From Gordonia terrae (GTDB lineage Bacteria; Actinomycetota; Actinomycetes; Mycobacteriales; Mycobacteriaceae), in the NCBI RefSeq assembly GCF_001698225.1, contig NZ_CP016594.1, forward strand, positions 3,410,001 through 3,474,000: a DNA stretch of 64,000 nt. The letters run 5' to 3'. Made by a program: the position numbers and the translations under genes. The notes under the pieces were generated by a model, which had not been told where the DNA came from, made no database searches, and saw only the letters and a program-made list of their open reading frames with translations. This document shows, in pieces, positions 18,963 to 29,324 of this stretch; within the stretch, counting starts at the first letter, position 1, and every line of letters starts with the position of its first letter.

Positions 18963-19000
18963 CAAGTACTTGGAGGCGACCCAGGTCGGGAATGTTCCCG
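18963..19000. promoter_or_regulatory. Two small palindromes upstream of the Asp-rich gene
   Basis: CAAGTACTTG (18963-18972) and CGGGAATGTTCCCG (18987-19000) lie 50-90 bases before the start of the Asp-rich protein, in the 165-base gap after ilvA. They could be operators for that gene. No T-run follows the second, so it is a poor terminator. Confidence 0.3.
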
Positions 19001-19075
19001 GATTGTCGGGAGTCGTTCGCGTGTCGGACATCGGGGCTCCGGGAATGCGCATCGGCCCACGAAGCACCCGACGTC

Positions 19076-20452
19076 CTAGGTGAGATAGGCGTACGCCGGG
19101 GAACCCGGTTCGAGCCGCTCACAGTGCAACCGCGAGCGGTCCATCCGGTCCATGAGGCCGCCGAGTCCGTCGCGGTGCCCGAGCTCGATGCCCACGAGCG
19201 CGGCACCGGTCTCGCGGTTGTTGCGCTTGACGTATTCGAACATCGTGACGTCGTCGTCGGGCCCGAGGACCTCGTCGAGAAAGCGGCGCAACGCACCGGG
19301 CTCCTGCGGGAAGTCGACCAGAAAGTAGTGCTTGAGCCCCCGGTGGACCAGCGAGCGTTCGATGATCTCGCCGTATCGGGACACGTCGTTGTTGCCGCCG
19401 GACACGAGGCACACCACGGCGGCGTCCGCCGGCAGCTGCAATTTGTCGAGGATCGCGACCGCGAGCGCCCCCGCGGGTTCGGCGATGATGCCCTCGTTCT
19501 GGTAGAGCTCGAGCATCGCCGAACAGATGGCACCCTCATCGACATGAGTGACGTGCGCGGTTCCCGGCGCAGGCGCGAAACGCTCGTCGGGCATCACCCG
19601 CACGGCCGGTGTCGCGGTGATCTGGGCGAGCACCGGATGATCGGTGACCGTCGCACCGAGCTCCGACAGCACCCGGTGCCCGATCGCGCCGATGCGCTTG
19701 ACCGCCGCGCCGTCGACGAACGGATCGATCTCGGCGAGCGTCACCGGTCCCCCGTTGACGAGGGCGGCACTCAACGACACCGCACCGGTCGGCTCGACGC
19801 CGACGATCGTCACGTCATCGGACAGACCCCGGAAGTACGTCGCCATCCCGGCCAGACATCCCCCGCCGCCGACCGGTGCGATGACGACGTCGGGTACACG
19901 ACCGAGCTGCTCGACGATCTCGTGGGCGATGGTCCCCTGCCCCGCGGCGGTCCGCGGGTCGTCGAACGCGTGGATCCACGCCGACCCGGTGCGCATCACA
20001 TCGTCCTGGGCGGCCGCCGCAGCGGCGTCGTAGGTTTCCCCGACGGCCCGGAGTTCCACGAAGTCCCCACCGTGCCAACGGATTCGGTCCCGCTTCTGTT
20101 TGGGCGTGGTGGTCGGGACGTAGATCCGACCGGGCACCCCCATGCTGCGGCACGCGAACGCCACACCCTGGGCGTGGTTGCCGGCACTGGCCGCGACGAC
20201 ACCGCGTGACAGCTCGTCGGCCGACAACTGCGCCATCACGTTGTAGGCGCCGCGCAACTTGTAGGAGCGGACGGCCTGCAGGTCCTCCCGCTTGAGGTAG
20301 ATCTCGGCCCCGGCGTCGGCCGACAGGCGCGGACAGGGCTCGAGCGGGGTACGCGCCACCGCGTCGGCGATGCGAATCGACGCGGCTTCGATCGCGTCTA
20401 CCGACAAAGCCTGCTGATGGACCGGGACGTGGTGCGTACTCACGACAGCCAT
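19076..20452 (-). CDS. ilvA: Threonine ammonia-lyase (threonine dehydratase) IlvA
   Basis: PLP enzyme that deaminates threonine to 2-oxobutanoate, the first step towards isoleucine. The 458-aa length fits the short actinobacterial type with one C-terminal ACT-like regulatory domain. The PLP lysine is K65 in RSYKLRGAYNVM; the glycine loop is APVGGGGCLAGMATY; the C-terminal sensor includes HYFLVDFPQEPGALRRFLDE and DDDVTMFEYVKRNNRETGAA. The ATG at 20452 is taken as the start; GTG 20443 is a near alternative, and the frame runs far upstream without homology. The order ilvA next to treZ is as in M. tuberculosis. Confidence 0.94.
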   Translation of the reverse strand: MAVVSTHHVPVHQQALSVDAIEAASIRIADAVARTPLEPCPRLSADAGAEIYLKREDLQAVRSYKLRGAYNVMAQLSADELSRGVVAASAGNHAQGVAFACRSMGVPGRIYVPTTTPKQKRDRIRWHGGDFVELRAVGETYDAAAAAAQDDVMRTGSAWIHAFDDPRTAAGQGTIAHEIVEQLGRVPDVVIAPVGGGGCLAGMATYFRGLSDDVTIVGVEPTGAVSLSAALVNGGPVTLAEIDPFVDGAAVKRIGAIGHRVLSELGATVTDHPVLAQITATPAVRVMPDERFAPAPGTAHVTHVDEGAICSAMLELYQNEGIIAEPAGALAVAILDKLQLPADAAVVCLVSGGNNDVSRYGEIIERSLVHRGLKHYFLVDFPQEPGALRRFLDEVLGPDDDVTMFEYVKRNNRETGAALVGIELGHRDGLGGLMDRMDRSRLHCERLEPGSPAYAYLT

Positions 20453-20674
20453 GTTCTCACTGTCGATGGGTGATCCGGTCCTGCGGGTTCCGGTCCTGCC
20501 GGTTGCGGCTTCGCCGTCTCGACACCCGCCCGAATCGCGATCACGGCACATTCGCCCGCACGGTGGCGTAACACTGGACGGTGGGTGTGAGAGCCGGCCG
20601 GGCGGGGAACCTCCCCATGGCCGCCTCATCGTGACCACCGACGGTGACCCAGCCCCACCCACCAGGGAGCAGCC

Positions 20675-21661
20675 ATGACCGTTCGTCGAACCTTCCCATC
20701 CCGCGCTCGTCGTCTGTCGCGGCTGGCCGCTCTCGGTGCGGCTGCCGCGCTGGCCCTCGGACTCGGCGCAGCGGTCGAACCGGCGCAAGCTGTCGCCGCG
20801 CCGGTGTGCGCCGGAGCCGGCCAGCCTGCTCGACTCGTCGGCGCGGTACCGGGCGCGGCGCTCGAGGGCCTGACCGTCGACGCCGGCGGTCGCCTCTACA
20901 CCACCGATCTGATCACGGGTCGCGTGTATCGCCTCGCCGGACCGGGCGCACCGGCTGTTCCGATCGCACGCGTGCCGGGCGGGAGCGGCGCGGGCGCGCT
21001 GGCCTGGACCCCCGATGGCACCTTGCTGGTCGGATACGGTGCCGATCCTCGTGTGTTCGTCGGCGACGCGCTGCGACATGCGTCCATCGCGCGCCTCGAT
21101 GTCACCACCCGCGCGCTGCGCCCCTGGGTGTCGGGACTCTCGGCGGCCAACGGGATGGACGTGTCCGCGCGCGGAAATGTGTACGCCACCAACGATTTCG
21201 GCAATCTCATCGGCCGGGTGGGTCCCACCGGTGCCGTGCAGGCGGCCTGGGGAGCGCTGCCTAGCGCCAACGGGGCAGTACTCGGACGCGGCGACGGGTG
21301 GCTCTACGTGTCGCGGACGTTCGTGAACCCCGGCGTCAGCCGGATCTCCACCGCGAATCCGCGAGTCGTACAGAATCTGCTCAACGTGGGCGCGCCGTCG
21401 ACTCCCGACGGATTGACGCTGGATTCGCGCGACCGACCGATCGTGCCGTTCAACGCAACCGGTGAGATCGTGCGGGTCACCACGCCGGGCAGCTACTGCG
21501 TGCTGGCAACAGGTCTGCCGACCTCGAGCGTGGTGTCGTACGGACGCGGGAACCGCGGATTCTCGGCAGGACGACTGTTCCGTGCCGGGTTCGACGGCCG
21601 GATCTACGAGATCCCGGGCGGATTCGACGCCGGGGCGTCGGCGGCGGTCCCCGGCAGGTAA
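20675..21661 (+). CDS. Secreted SMP-30/NHL-like beta-propeller protein
   Basis: 328 aa. An export signal (RRLSRLAALGAAAALALGLG, cleavage near PAQAVAAP) is followed by a repeated propeller fold: EGLTVDAGGRLYTTDLITGR, LAWTPDGTLLVGYG, NGMDVSARGNVYATNDFGNL, DGLTLDSRDRPIVPFNATGE. This pattern matches the SMP-30/gluconolactonase-like group. Substrate and catalytic activity are unknown. AGGGAG precedes the ATG by 6 bases. Its 3' end overlaps the 3' end of the next, converging gene by 58 bases. Confidence 0.8.
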   Translation: MTVRRTFPSRARRLSRLAALGAAAALALGLGAAVEPAQAVAAPVCAGAGQPARLVGAVPGAALEGLTVDAGGRLYTTDLITGRVYRLAGPGAPAVPIARVPGGSGAGALAWTPDGTLLVGYGADPRVFVGDALRHASIARLDVTTRALRPWVSGLSAANGMDVSARGNVYATNDFGNLIGRVGPTGAVQAAWGALPSANGAVLGRGDGWLYVSRTFVNPGVSRISTANPRVVQNLLNVGAPSTPDGLTLDSRDRPIVPFNATGEIVRVTTPGSYCVLATGLPTSSVVSYGRGNRGFSAGRLFRAGFDGRIYEIPGGFDAGASAAVPGR

Positions 21662-21873
21662 CGCTCGCCCCACCACACCGCGAGAAGGGCCAGTCCGCTC
21701 ACCCAGGCCGTGATCTCGAGCGACCCGACGAGCAGGAGGCTCACCAGCGCGACCGCCGCGGCCGCCACGACTGCGTGGATCTTGTGCGCAGGCCACTGCA
21801 CACCGAAGACGTCGACGGTGCGGGCCGCCCGTGGCTCTCGATGGCTCGGGTCGACGTCGATCAGTGTCGTCAT
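21604..21873 (-). CDS. Small two-helix membrane protein, function unknown
   Basis: 89 aa with two hydrophobic segments (AHKIHAVVAAAAVALVSLLL and ITAWVSGLALLAVWWGERYL). GAGGGAG lies about 10 bases before the ATG at 21873, supporting translation. The last codons overlap the converging propeller gene. I recognise no family. Confidence 0.6.
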   Translation of the reverse strand: MTTLIDVDPSHREPRAARTVDVFGVQWPAHKIHAVVAAAAVALVSLLLVGSLEITAWVSGLALLAVWWGERYLPGTAADAPASNPPGIS

Positions 21874-22297
21874 CTCGAATCACTCCCTCGCTGCCGCATG
21901 CACCAGACGTGTCGTCGAGTGTAGCGGAAGGCGAAGGAAAATGTTCGGCGACCCGAAACCTTGCTGATGGGCTACCTGCGAACGCTTTGTCGGGTGGCCC
22001 GACACGACTGGTCGTCGTTTCCGACCAGGGGTCGGAGGTGAGCGCCCATTCTGCTGGCCGAGCAGCGACGACCGAGCGAAGCGAGGCCGCCGCCCATTCT
22101 GCTGGCCGAGCAGCGACGACCGAGCGAAGCGAGGCCGCCGCGTGTCGAGGTCACCAAGTGGCTTCGACACGGTTCCTCGCTGCGCTCGTCACCTGCTCAA
22201 CCAGCGGAGGGGGCCAACTCTCACTGCGCTCGTCACCTGGTCAACCAGCGGAGAGGAACGGCTCAACAACAGGGCGACGGCTCGACCGGCAGGACAG
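21874..22297. repeat. Repeat-rich spacer between dnaE1 and the small membrane gene
   Basis: No convincing gene in about 420 bases. A 48-base unit is present twice in perfect tandem (22044-22091 and 22092-22139), containing GAGCAGCGACGACCGAGCG and then AAGCGAGGCCGCC. A second, 30-base unit follows as two copies with one mismatch, 44 bases apart (22180-22209, 22224-22253; core CTGCGCTCGTCACCTG). The two families are near reverse complements at their core (CGAGCGAAGCGAGG against CCTCGCTGCGCTCG), as in the dispersed REP-like palindromes seen between genes in related actinobacteria. Confidence 0.75.
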
Positions 22298-25200
22298 TCA
22301 GCTCAGACAGCTGGGCCCGAGTAGCGCCTTGAGGTCACCCATCAACGCCGAACTGGGTGCCACCCGGAGCGACTCGGTCAGTTTCAGTTGGGTCTGACGC
22401 TTGTCGCTGACCAGGGTGACGTGCACGTCGGCCATACCGGGATGCCGGGTCAGCACCTGCTTGAGCGCGGCGACGCGGTCGGGGGTGCACAACCGGGCCG
22501 AGAGCGTCAACGCAACGGGTTTCGTCGCGCCGGCTGTCTCCAGGTCCGGTACTGCGAGGTCGTTCGCGCTGATCATCATGCTGTCGTCTCGCAGGTTCAC
22601 CCGCGCCTTGATCAGGACGATGTTGTCGGCGACGATGTCCATCCCGTACGCGACATAGGCCCGCGGGAAGAAGTAGACCTCGACACCACCGACCATGTCC
22701 TCGAGCGTGACCGCGGCCCAGGGCTCACCCTTCTTGTTCACCCGCCGGGTCACCGAGGAGATGATGCCGCCGATCGTGATCTGGGCGCCGTCGGCGACGT
22801 TCCCCTCGAGGAGCGTCGTGATGGAGGTGTCGGTGTGCGCGGCGATCGCGTGTTCGACACCGCTCAGCGGGTGGCCGGACACGTAGAGCCCCAGCATCTC
22901 TCGTTCGATGGCGAGCTTGTGCTTGGTGTCCCACTCTTCTTCGGGCACCTTGACCGCGAACACCTCGGCCATCGAGTCGTCGGCACCGCCGGCGTCGCCG
23001 AAGAGGTCGAACTGGCCGATCGCCTCGGCCTTCTTGGTACCGATGACCGATTCGACGGCCTCCCCGTGCACGAGGAACAGGCCCTTGCGCGGGTGACCCA
23101 GTGAGTCGAACGCCCCGGCCTTGATCAGTGACTCGGTCACCTTCTTGCTGCACGCGGTGACGTCGATCTTGCCGAGGTAGTCGGAGAAGTTGGTGAACTT
23201 CCCCTTCTCCTCACGCGCCGAGATGATCGACCCGACGACCCCGGACCCGACGTTGCGGATCGCGGCCAGGCCGAACCGGATGTCCTTGCCGACCGCGGCG
23301 AAGTTCCGCTGGGATTCGTTGACATCGGGCGGTAGCACGGTGATACCGAGCTTGCGACAGTCGGCCAGGTAGATCGCGGCCTTGTCCTTGTCGTCGCCGA
23401 CCGAGGTCAGCAGACCGGCCATGTACTCGGCGGGATAGTTCGCTTTGAGGTAGGCGGTCCAGAAGGACACCAGTCCGTAGCCCGCGGCGTGCGACTTGTT
23501 GAACGCGTACCCGGCGAACGGCAGGACGGTGTCCCACAGTGCGGTGATCGCGGCCTGGGAGAACCCGTTGTTGCGCATGCCCTCCGCGAAGCCGTCATAG
23601 GCCTCGTCGAGGATCTCCTTCTTCTTCTTGCCCATCGCGCGTCGGAGCAGGTCGGCCTGTCCGAGCGAGTACCCGGCGACCTTCTGCGCGATCTGCATGA
23701 TCTGCTCTTGGTAGACGATCAGGCCGTAGGTCTCCGACAGGATCTCCTTGAGCGGCTCCTCCAGCTCCGGATGGATCGGCCGGATGTCCTGCAGACCGTT
23801 CTTCCGCTTGGCGTAGTCGGTGTGCGCGTTCACACCCATGGGACCCGGCCGGTACAGCGCGAGGACGGCGACGATGTCCTCGAACCCGGTGGGCTGCATC
23901 ATCTTCAGGAGTTCACGCATCGCCGCGCCGTCGAGCTGGAACACGCCGAGGGTGTCGCCGCGGGCGAGGAGCTCGTAGGTCTTGGGATCTTCGAGGGGCA
24001 GCGCGTCGAGGTCGAGGTCGATGCCCCGGTTCAGCTTGATGTTCTCGAGGGCGTCACCGATGACGGTGAGGTTGCGCAGCCCGAGGAAGTCCATCTTCAG
24101 CAGGCCGATGGCCTCACATGACGGATAGTCCCATCCGGTGATGATCGCGCCGTCCTGTGCGCGCTTCCACACCGGGATGGCATCGGTCAGCGGCTCCGAC
24201 GACATGATGACCGCGCAGGCGTGCACGCCCGCGTTGCGGATCAGGCCTTCCAGACCGATGGCGGTGTCGTAGATCTTCTTGACGTCCGGGTCGGTCTCGA
24301 TGAGCGTGCGGACCTCGGTGGCCTCGTTGTACCGCTCGTGCTCGGGGTTGGTGATGCCCCAGACCGGGATGTCCTTGGCCATGATGGGTGGCGGCAGCGC
24401 CTTGGTGATGCGGTCGGCGATGGCGAAACCCGGCTGACCGAACTGGACGCGGGCCGAGTCCTTGATCGCGGCCTTCGTCTTGATGGTGCCGAAGGTGATG
24501 ACCTGGGCCACCTTGTCGCTGCCCCACCGGTCGGTCGCGTACCGCACCATCTCGCCTCGACGACGGTCGTCGAAGTCGATGTCGATGTCGGGCATCGACA
24601 CACGCTCGGGGTTGAGGAATCGCTCGAAGAGCAGTCCGTGCGGGATGGGGTCGATGTTTGTGATGCCCAAGGCCCAGGCCACCAGGGAGCCGGCCGCCGA
24701 GCCACGACCCGGACCCACCCGGATGCCGACCTCGAGAGCGTGCCGGATGAGGTCGCCGACGACCAGGAAGTACGCCGGGAACCCCATCTGGATGATGACG
24801 TCGAGTTCGTAGTTGGCGCGCTGCAGGTACTCCTCGGGCACCTCGGTGCCGGCGAACCGACGCTCGGCGAGTCCCTTGGCGACCTCCTTGCGGAGGAAGG
24901 TCTGCTGCGTCTCGCCGTCGGGCACCGGGAAGACCGGCATGCGGTCGCGATGGGTGAAGACCTCTTTGTAGGACTCGACGCGTTCGCCGATCTCGAGGGT
25001 GTTGTCGCAGGCGCCCGGGACGATCGAATCCCACTGCTCGCGCATCTCGGCCGCGGACTTCAGGTAGTACCCGTCGCCGTCGAACTTGAACCGGGTCGGA
25101 TCGGAGAGGGTCTTGCCGGTCTGCACACAGAGCAGCGCCTCGTGCGCCGCGGCGTGCTCCTTGGTGACGTAGTGGCAGTCGTTGGTGACGATGGGCTTGA

Positions 25201-25840
25201 TGCCGAGCTTGCGACCGATCTCGAGCAGACCGTCGCGCACGCGCCGCTCGATCTCGAGGCCGTGCTCCATCAACTCGAGGTAGAAGTTGTCCTTGCCGAA
25301 GATCTCCTGCCACTTCGCCGCGGCCTCGAGAGCCTCGCGATCGTGACCGAGCCGGAGCCGCGTCTGCACCTCACCGGACGGGCAGCCCGTGGTGGCGATG
25401 ATCCCCTCGGCGTGCGCGGCGATCAGATCCTCGTCCATCCGCGACCACTTGCCGAGCTGTCCCTCGATGGATGCCAGCGACGACAGCTTGAACAGGTTGC
25501 GCAGGCCGGCCGCGTTCTCGGCGACCATGGTCATGTGCGTGTACGCACCCGAGCCGGAGACGTCGTCGCTCTTCTGCTCGCGGGTGCCCCATTGGATGCG
25601 TTTGGTGTCGAACCGCGATCCGGGGGCGATGTAGGCCTCGATGCCGATGATCGGCTTGATGTCGTTCTTGACCGCGGTGTTGTAGAACTCGCTGGCGCCG
25701 AACATGTTTCCGTGGTCGGTCATACCGATCGCGGTCATCCCCAGCCGCTTGGCCTCGGCGAACAACGGGGACACCTTCGCCGCACCGTCGAGCATGGAGT
25801 ACTCGGTGTGGTTGTGCAGGTGTACAAACGAGTCCGTCAC
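22298..25840 (-). CDS. dnaE1: DNA polymerase III alpha subunit DnaE1
   Basis: Replicative polymerase, 1180 aa, full length. The N-terminal PHP domain begins [20 protein letters not shown] (metal-binding HxH); the catalytic aspartates are D418 and D420 in [13 protein letters not shown], with the third in [13 protein letters not shown]. An HhH/thumb region and a C-terminal OB fold ([20 protein letters not shown]) follow. The start is GTG 25840 with AAGAGG upstream. Length and intact PHP domain fit DnaE1 rather than the mutagenic DnaE2. The neighbourhood (rluD-like, lspA) matches Rv1547. Confidence 0.96.
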   Translation of the reverse strand: MTDSFVHLHNHTEYSMLDGAAKVSPLFAEAKRLGMTAIGMTDHGNMFGASEFYNTAVKNDIKPIIGIEAYIAPGSRFDTKRIQWGTREQKSDDVSGSGAYTHMTMVAENAAGLRNLFKLSSLASIEGQLGKWSRMDEDLIAAHAEGIIATTGCPSGEVQTRLRLGHDREALEAAAKWQEIFGKDNFYLELMEHGLEIERRVRDGLLEIGRKLGIKPIVTNDCHYVTKEHAAAHEALLCVQTGKTLSDPTRFKFDGDGYYLKSAAEMREQWDSIVPGACDNTLEIGERVESYKEVFTHRDRMPVFPVPDGETQQTFLRKEVAKGLAERRFAGTEVPEEYLQRANYELDVIIQMGFPAYFLVVGDLIRHALEVGIRVGPGRGSAAGSLVAWALGITNIDPIPHGLLFERFLNPERVSMPDIDIDFDDRRRGEMVRYATDRWGSDKVAQVITFGTIKTKAAIKDSARVQFGQPGFAIADRITKALPPPIMAKDIPVWGITNPEHERYNEATEVRTLIETDPDVKKIYDTAIGLEGLIRNAGVHACAVIMSSEPLTDAIPVWKRAQDGAIITGWDYPSCEAIGLLKMDFLGLRNLTVIGDALENIKLNRGIDLDLDALPLEDPKTYELLARGDTLGVFQLDGAAMRELLKMMQPTGFEDIVAVLALYRPGPMGVNAHTDYAKRKNGLQDIRPIHPELEEPLKEILSETYGLIVYQEQIMQIAQKVAGYSLGQADLLRRAMGKKKKEILDEAYDGFAEGMRNNGFSQAAITALWDTVLPFAGYAFNKSHAAGYGLVSFWTAYLKANYPAEYMAGLLTSVGDDKDKAAIYLADCRKLGITVLPPDVNESQRNFAAVGKDIRFGLAAIRNVGSGVVGSIISAREEKGKFTNFSDYLGKIDVTACSKKVTESLIKAGAFDSLGHPRKGLFLVHGEAVESVIGTKKAEAIGQFDLFGDAGGADDSMAEVFAVKVPEEEWDTKHKLAIEREMLGLYVSGHPLSGVEHAIAAHTDTSITTLLEGNVADGAQITIGGIISSVTRRVNKKGEPWAAVTLEDMVGGVEVYFFPRAYVAYGMDIVADNIVLIKARVNLRDDSMMISANDLAVPDLETAGATKPVALTLSARLCTPDRVAALKQVLTRHPGMADVHVTLVSDKRQTQLKLTESLRVAPSSALMGDLKALLGPSCLS

Positions 25841-26079
25841 GGCGCCTCTTCTGTCCAGATCGGTCGGTAGATGTCGGTTCAGTCGTCAGATGTCGGTTCG
25901 ATCGGCGTGTGTCGGCGCCCGAGAGTGCCCCCGATGGCGCTCGGTGTGCCGGGTCCGATTCCGGGTCCACTCTAGGCGCGTGTACCGACACCTCCGGGGT
26001 GCCACTCCGGGGCGTGACGCATGGGACAACTGTGGTACCACGGCGGCGCCGGCCACCGGGTAGACGACGCTCCTGCCCC

Positions 26080-27636
26080 TCACAGGGCGAGGAACACCAC
26101 GACGATCGCGATCAGCAACAGACCGGCGACGATCGCGAGGACGACGGGCAGCCGGTTGGGCCCGGCGGGCCGTACCGATCCGGACGACACGGCAGGATTC
26201 CGCGGCGCCGGGCCACGTCCGACACCCGGCGGGCCGGCACGGAGCGGATCATGCGGCGGACCGGCGTGGTCGGGCCGCGAGCCGTCGGGTCGTAGGTGGT
26301 CGTTGCTCTGGCGGAAGGGGTTCGACGGCGGGTGCTGCCACACCGCCGGATCGGCGCCGGTCGTCGGCCTCGAACCCTCTCCCGGACGGGCCACCGGGCG
26401 CGGCCGGTGAACCGGTCGAGGCCCCGCATCCCGTCGCGGTCCCGCATCCGGGCGATGCGTACGGGCCGGCCCCCGCTCGGGCGGCCGGTTGGCTTCGCGT
26501 GCCCCGCCCGCCCGCTGCGTCGCCTCCAGGGCCGGGTCCGGAGGCGCGGGGTGTCCGGGCCGGGGCGGGCGACGATCCGTGGGCATCCGGTCGGCGGCCG
26601 GGGGACGCCCGGCAGGCGGCGGTGTCGGTCGCCCGGGGCGTACCGGCATCTCCGGCGGCGGGGCGGCCGCGGCGCGGCCGACCGGGTGAACGCCGGGGAC
26701 CCCGCGGATCGTTTCCGCATCGAGGTCGGCGACAGATCTCGGCCGGACATTCCGCAGGCTCGTGGCCAGGGCGTCGGCGAACTCCCGGCAACTGGCGAAT
26801 CGGTCGCCGGGCGTCTTCGCCATCGCCCGGGCGAGGACGGTGTCTGCCTCGGGCGTGAGGCCGGGTACGAGTTCGGACACCCGCGGCACCGGCTCTTTCA
26901 GATGCGCTCCGATGACCGCGCCGTTGTCGCGATCGTCGAAGGGCACGCGTCCGGTGAGCAGGTGGAAGGTGGTGGCCGCCAGCGAGTACTGATCGGTCCG
27001 GCCGTCGAGTCGGCCGCCCGTCAACTGTTCGGGTGAGGCATAGGACAGGGTGGCCAGGACCGTACCGACCGAGGTGAGCGCCTCGGTCTCGTCGGACAGT
27101 TTGGCGACCCCGAAGTCCGTCAGCAGGACCCGCTGCTCGTCGAACGACGAGTCCTCGTCGACCTCGGCGAGCAGGATGTTGGCGGGTTTCACGTCGCGAT
27201 GGAGCAGCCCGCGCCGGTTGGCGTGATCGATCCCCCGGGCCACCTCCGAGACGATGTGCACCACGCGCCGCGGGGCGAACCGGCCGCGGGCGGCGAGTTC
27301 CCGCGCACAGTCGGTTCCGGGAACGTACTGCATGGCGATCCACAGCAAGTCGGCCTCGGCCGATCTGTCCGGTCTCGACGCCACTGGCACACTCGCGCGT
27401 CCGCGGTTGAAGACGGTGACGATGTTGGGGTGGTCGAGCGTGGCCGCGACCTCGGCCTCGCGTAGGAACCGGCGTCGGAAATTGCTGTCGGTGAGTCCGG
27501 CCGAGTCCTTGAGTACCTTCAGGGCGTCGTATCGCGGCAGTTCAGGATGCCGGGCGAGGAAGACCGCACCCATGCCTCCGCTCCCGAGTACCCGGTCGAC
27601 GCGGTACCCGGCGACGAGGGTTCCCGGCTCGAGCAC
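26080..27636 (-). CDS. Ser/Thr protein kinase with C-terminal membrane anchor
   Basis: 518 aa. A complete Hanks-type kinase domain fills residues about 10-270: GSGGMGAVF, ALKVLK (K40), HRDVKPANILL, DFGVAKL and SYASPEQL. About 215 residues of Pro/Arg/Gly-rich linker follow, then a single helix (LPVVLAIVAGLLLIAIVVVF) at the extreme C-terminus. Only a few residues lie beyond the helix, so unlike PASTA-type kinases it has no external sensor. The start is GTG 27636; a TANNNT hexamer (TAGATT, 27648-27643) ends 6 bases before it, which suggests a leaderless mRNA. I cannot assign it to a named mycobacterial Pkn. Confidence 0.88.
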   Translation of the reverse strand: MLEPGTLVAGYRVDRVLGSGGMGAVFLARHPELPRYDALKVLKDSAGLTDSNFRRRFLREAEVAATLDHPNIVTVFNRGRASVPVASRPDRSAEADLLWIAMQYVPGTDCARELAARGRFAPRRVVHIVSEVARGIDHANRRGLLHRDVKPANILLAEVDEDSSFDEQRVLLTDFGVAKLSDETEALTSVGTVLATLSYASPEQLTGGRLDGRTDQYSLAATTFHLLTGRVPFDDRDNGAVIGAHLKEPVPRVSELVPGLTPEADTVLARAMAKTPGDRFASCREFADALATSLRNVRPRSVADLDAETIRGVPGVHPVGRAAAAPPPEMPVRPGRPTPPPAGRPPAADRMPTDRRPPRPGHPAPPDPALEATQRAGGAREANRPPERGPARTHRPDAGPRRDAGPRPVHRPRPVARPGEGSRPTTGADPAVWQHPPSNPFRQSNDHLRPDGSRPDHAGPPHDPLRAGPPGVGRGPAPRNPAVSSGSVRPAGPNRLPVVLAIVAGLLLIAIVVVFLAL

Positions 27637-27699
27637 CCCCTCAATCTAGCCGTGCCAGGCGGGGATGTCGCCCACAAGCCGTCGATCGAACGCCCCCGG

Positions 27700-28626
27700 T
27701 CAGGTCGCCCGCAGGACGTCGAGCGCGTGCTGCAGGTCGTCCGGATACGACGAGGTGAACTCCACCTGCCGACCGTCGGCGGGATGGGCGAATCCCAACG
27801 ACCGCGCGTGCAGCCATTGGCGTTCGAGACCCAGCTTCTTCGCCAGGACCGGGTCGGCGCCGTAGGTCGGATCACCGCAACACGGATGATGCAGGGCCGA
27901 GAAGTGAACGCGGATCTGATGTGTACGACCGGTTTCGAGGTGCACGTCGAGCAGCGACGCCGCCGCGAACATCTCCAGGGTGTCGTAGTGGGTGACGCTC
28001 GGTTTGCCGTTCGCGGTGACCGCGAATTTCCAGTCGTTGCCCCGATGACGACCGATGGGAGCATCGATGGTCCCCGAGGGCGGATCCAGGTGGCCCTGGA
28101 CGAGGGCGTGGTACCCTTTGTGCACGGTCCGCTGCTTGAAGGCCCGTTTCAGCAGCGTGTACGCGCGCTCGGAGACGGCGACCACCATGACCCCGGAAGT
28201 ACCGACGTCGAGACGGTGAACGATTCCCTGACGCTCGTGCGCGCCCGAGGTCGAGATCCGGAAACCAGCGGCGGCCAGGGCCCCGATGACAGTGGGTCCG
28301 CTCCAGCCGACGGACGGATGCGCGGCCACTCCCACCGGCTTGTCGACGACCACGATGTCGGAATCGTGATAGATGACCTCGAGGTCCTCGACCGGCGTCG
28401 GTTCGACGCGCAGCGGTTCCTCGGGTTCGGGCAGGGTCACGTGCAGCATGGTGCCGGCGGCGAGTTTGTGGGACTTCCCCACCGCCACCCCGTCGACGAC
28501 CACGTCGCCGTCTTCGGCGAGGGTGGCGACAACGGTGCGCGAGAGCCCGAGCATCCGCGAGACGCCGGCGTCCACGCGCATCCCGTCCAGGCCGTCGGGC
28601 ACCGGCAGGAATCGCGACTCACGCAT
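27700..28626 (-). CDS. RluA/RluD-family RNA pseudouridine synthase
   Basis: 308 aa. An N-terminal S4 RNA-binding domain (about residues 17-75; [20 protein letters not shown]) is followed by the catalytic domain with the signature [13 protein letters not shown] (catalytic Asp) and the C-terminal motif [12 protein letters not shown]. The likely target is 23S rRNA, as for RluD. Its start overlaps the lspA stop by 8 bases, so the two are co-transcribed, the same pair as Rv1539-Rv1540. Confidence 0.93.
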   Translation of the reverse strand: MRESRFLPVPDGLDGMRVDAGVSRMLGLSRTVVATLAEDGDVVVDGVAVGKSHKLAAGTMLHVTLPEPEEPLRVEPTPVEDLEVIYHDSDIVVVDKPVGVAAHPSVGWSGPTVIGALAAAGFRISTSGAHERQGIVHRLDVGTSGVMVVAVSERAYTLLKRAFKQRTVHKGYHALVQGHLDPPSGTIDAPIGRHRGNDWKFAVTANGKPSVTHYDTLEMFAAASLLDVHLETGRTHQIRVHFSALHHPCCGDPTYGADPVLAKKLGLERQWLHARSLGFAHPADGRQVEFTSSYPDDLQHALDVLRAT

Positions 28627-29299
28627 GGGCGCCGCCCTCGGTACCCGCGGTGTCCTGCTCGTCGCGCCGGTCGCGCCGCGCCGCCCAGCCCGTGCGGGTG
28701 CCGTCGTAGTCGAAGCCGAGCGCCGACAGGACGACCAGCAGGATCGCGCCGCACACGACGGCGGAGTCGGCGACGTTGAACACCGGCCACCATCCCACCG
28801 ACACGAAGTCGACCACGTGACCCTGAAGTGGTTGCGGTGACCGGAAGATCCGGTCCATCAGGTTCCCGATGGCCCCACCGAGCACGAGCGCCAGACCGGC
28901 CACCCACCACCACGACCGCAGACGGCTGCTGTAGCGGATGATCACCAGGACGACCACCAGGGCGATGATCGAGAGCACCCAGGTGTATCCGGTCGCGAGC
29001 GAGAAGGCCGCCCCGCTGTTGCGGATGAGACGCAGGGTCACGAAGTCGCCGATGATCTCCACCGGGCGTGCCGGATCCAACGTGGCGACCGCGATCGTCT
29101 TCGTCAGCTGATCGAGGCCGAGGATGACCAGTGCGACACCGAGCACCGCGAGGGTGACCTTCGGGAGCCGGCGGCCGCGCTCGCGTACGGACGTGTCGGT
29201 GTCGTCGGGTCCGCGGTCGGCCCCGGGTTCGACACTTCCGTGCGGGTCCACGTGCTCTCGATCCGTCAGGGGTTGGTCATCCACAGCATCATTGTCCAC
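28619..29299 (-). CDS. lspA: Lipoprotein signal peptidase LspA
   Basis: Signal peptidase II, which removes the signal peptide of lipid-modified lipoproteins. Four membrane helices lie after an unusually long polar N-terminus of about 60 residues. The catalytic aspartates are in [11 protein letters not shown] and FNVADSAVV. The start is uncertain: GTG 29299 is used, GTG 29284 is an alternative, and neither has a strong ribosome-binding site. Only 25 bases separate it from the divergent lipoprotein gene. Several putative lipoproteins in this window (MceD, MceE and the next two genes) would be its substrates. Confidence 0.93.
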   Translation of the reverse strand: MDNDAVDDQPLTDREHVDPHGSVEPGADRGPDDTDTSVRERGRRLPKVTLAVLGVALVILGLDQLTKTIAVATLDPARPVEIIGDFVTLRLIRNSGAAFSLATGYTWVLSIIALVVVLVIIRYSSRLRSWWWVAGLALVLGGAIGNLMDRIFRSPQPLQGHVVDFVSVGWWPVFNVADSAVVCGAILLVVLSALGFDYDGTRTGWAARRDRRDEQDTAGTEGGAHA

Positions 29300-29310
29300 G
29301 ACCCGTCGAA

Positions 29311-29316
29311 TACCCT
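29311..29316 (+). promoter_or_regulatory. Candidate -10 box of a leaderless lipoprotein gene
   Basis: TACCCT fits the actinobacterial TANNNT -10 pattern and ends 8 bases before the GTG at 29325, the distance expected if transcription starts at the start codon. No ribosome-binding site is present there. Confidence 0.4.
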
Positions 29317-29324
29317 GGCTACCC

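Noticed and set aside
18987..19000. Terminator of ilvA
   Set aside because: The palindrome has a 6-bp stem with a 2-base centre and no T-run, so an operator is more likely.
21880..22170. 96-codon ORF over the 48-base repeats
   Set aside because: It only translates the tandem repeats (RRPRFARSSLLGQQNG twice) and has no supporting signal.
24221..25870. 549-codon plus-strand ORF opposite dnaE1
   Set aside because: No recognisable domain; it mirrors the dnaE1 coding sequence.
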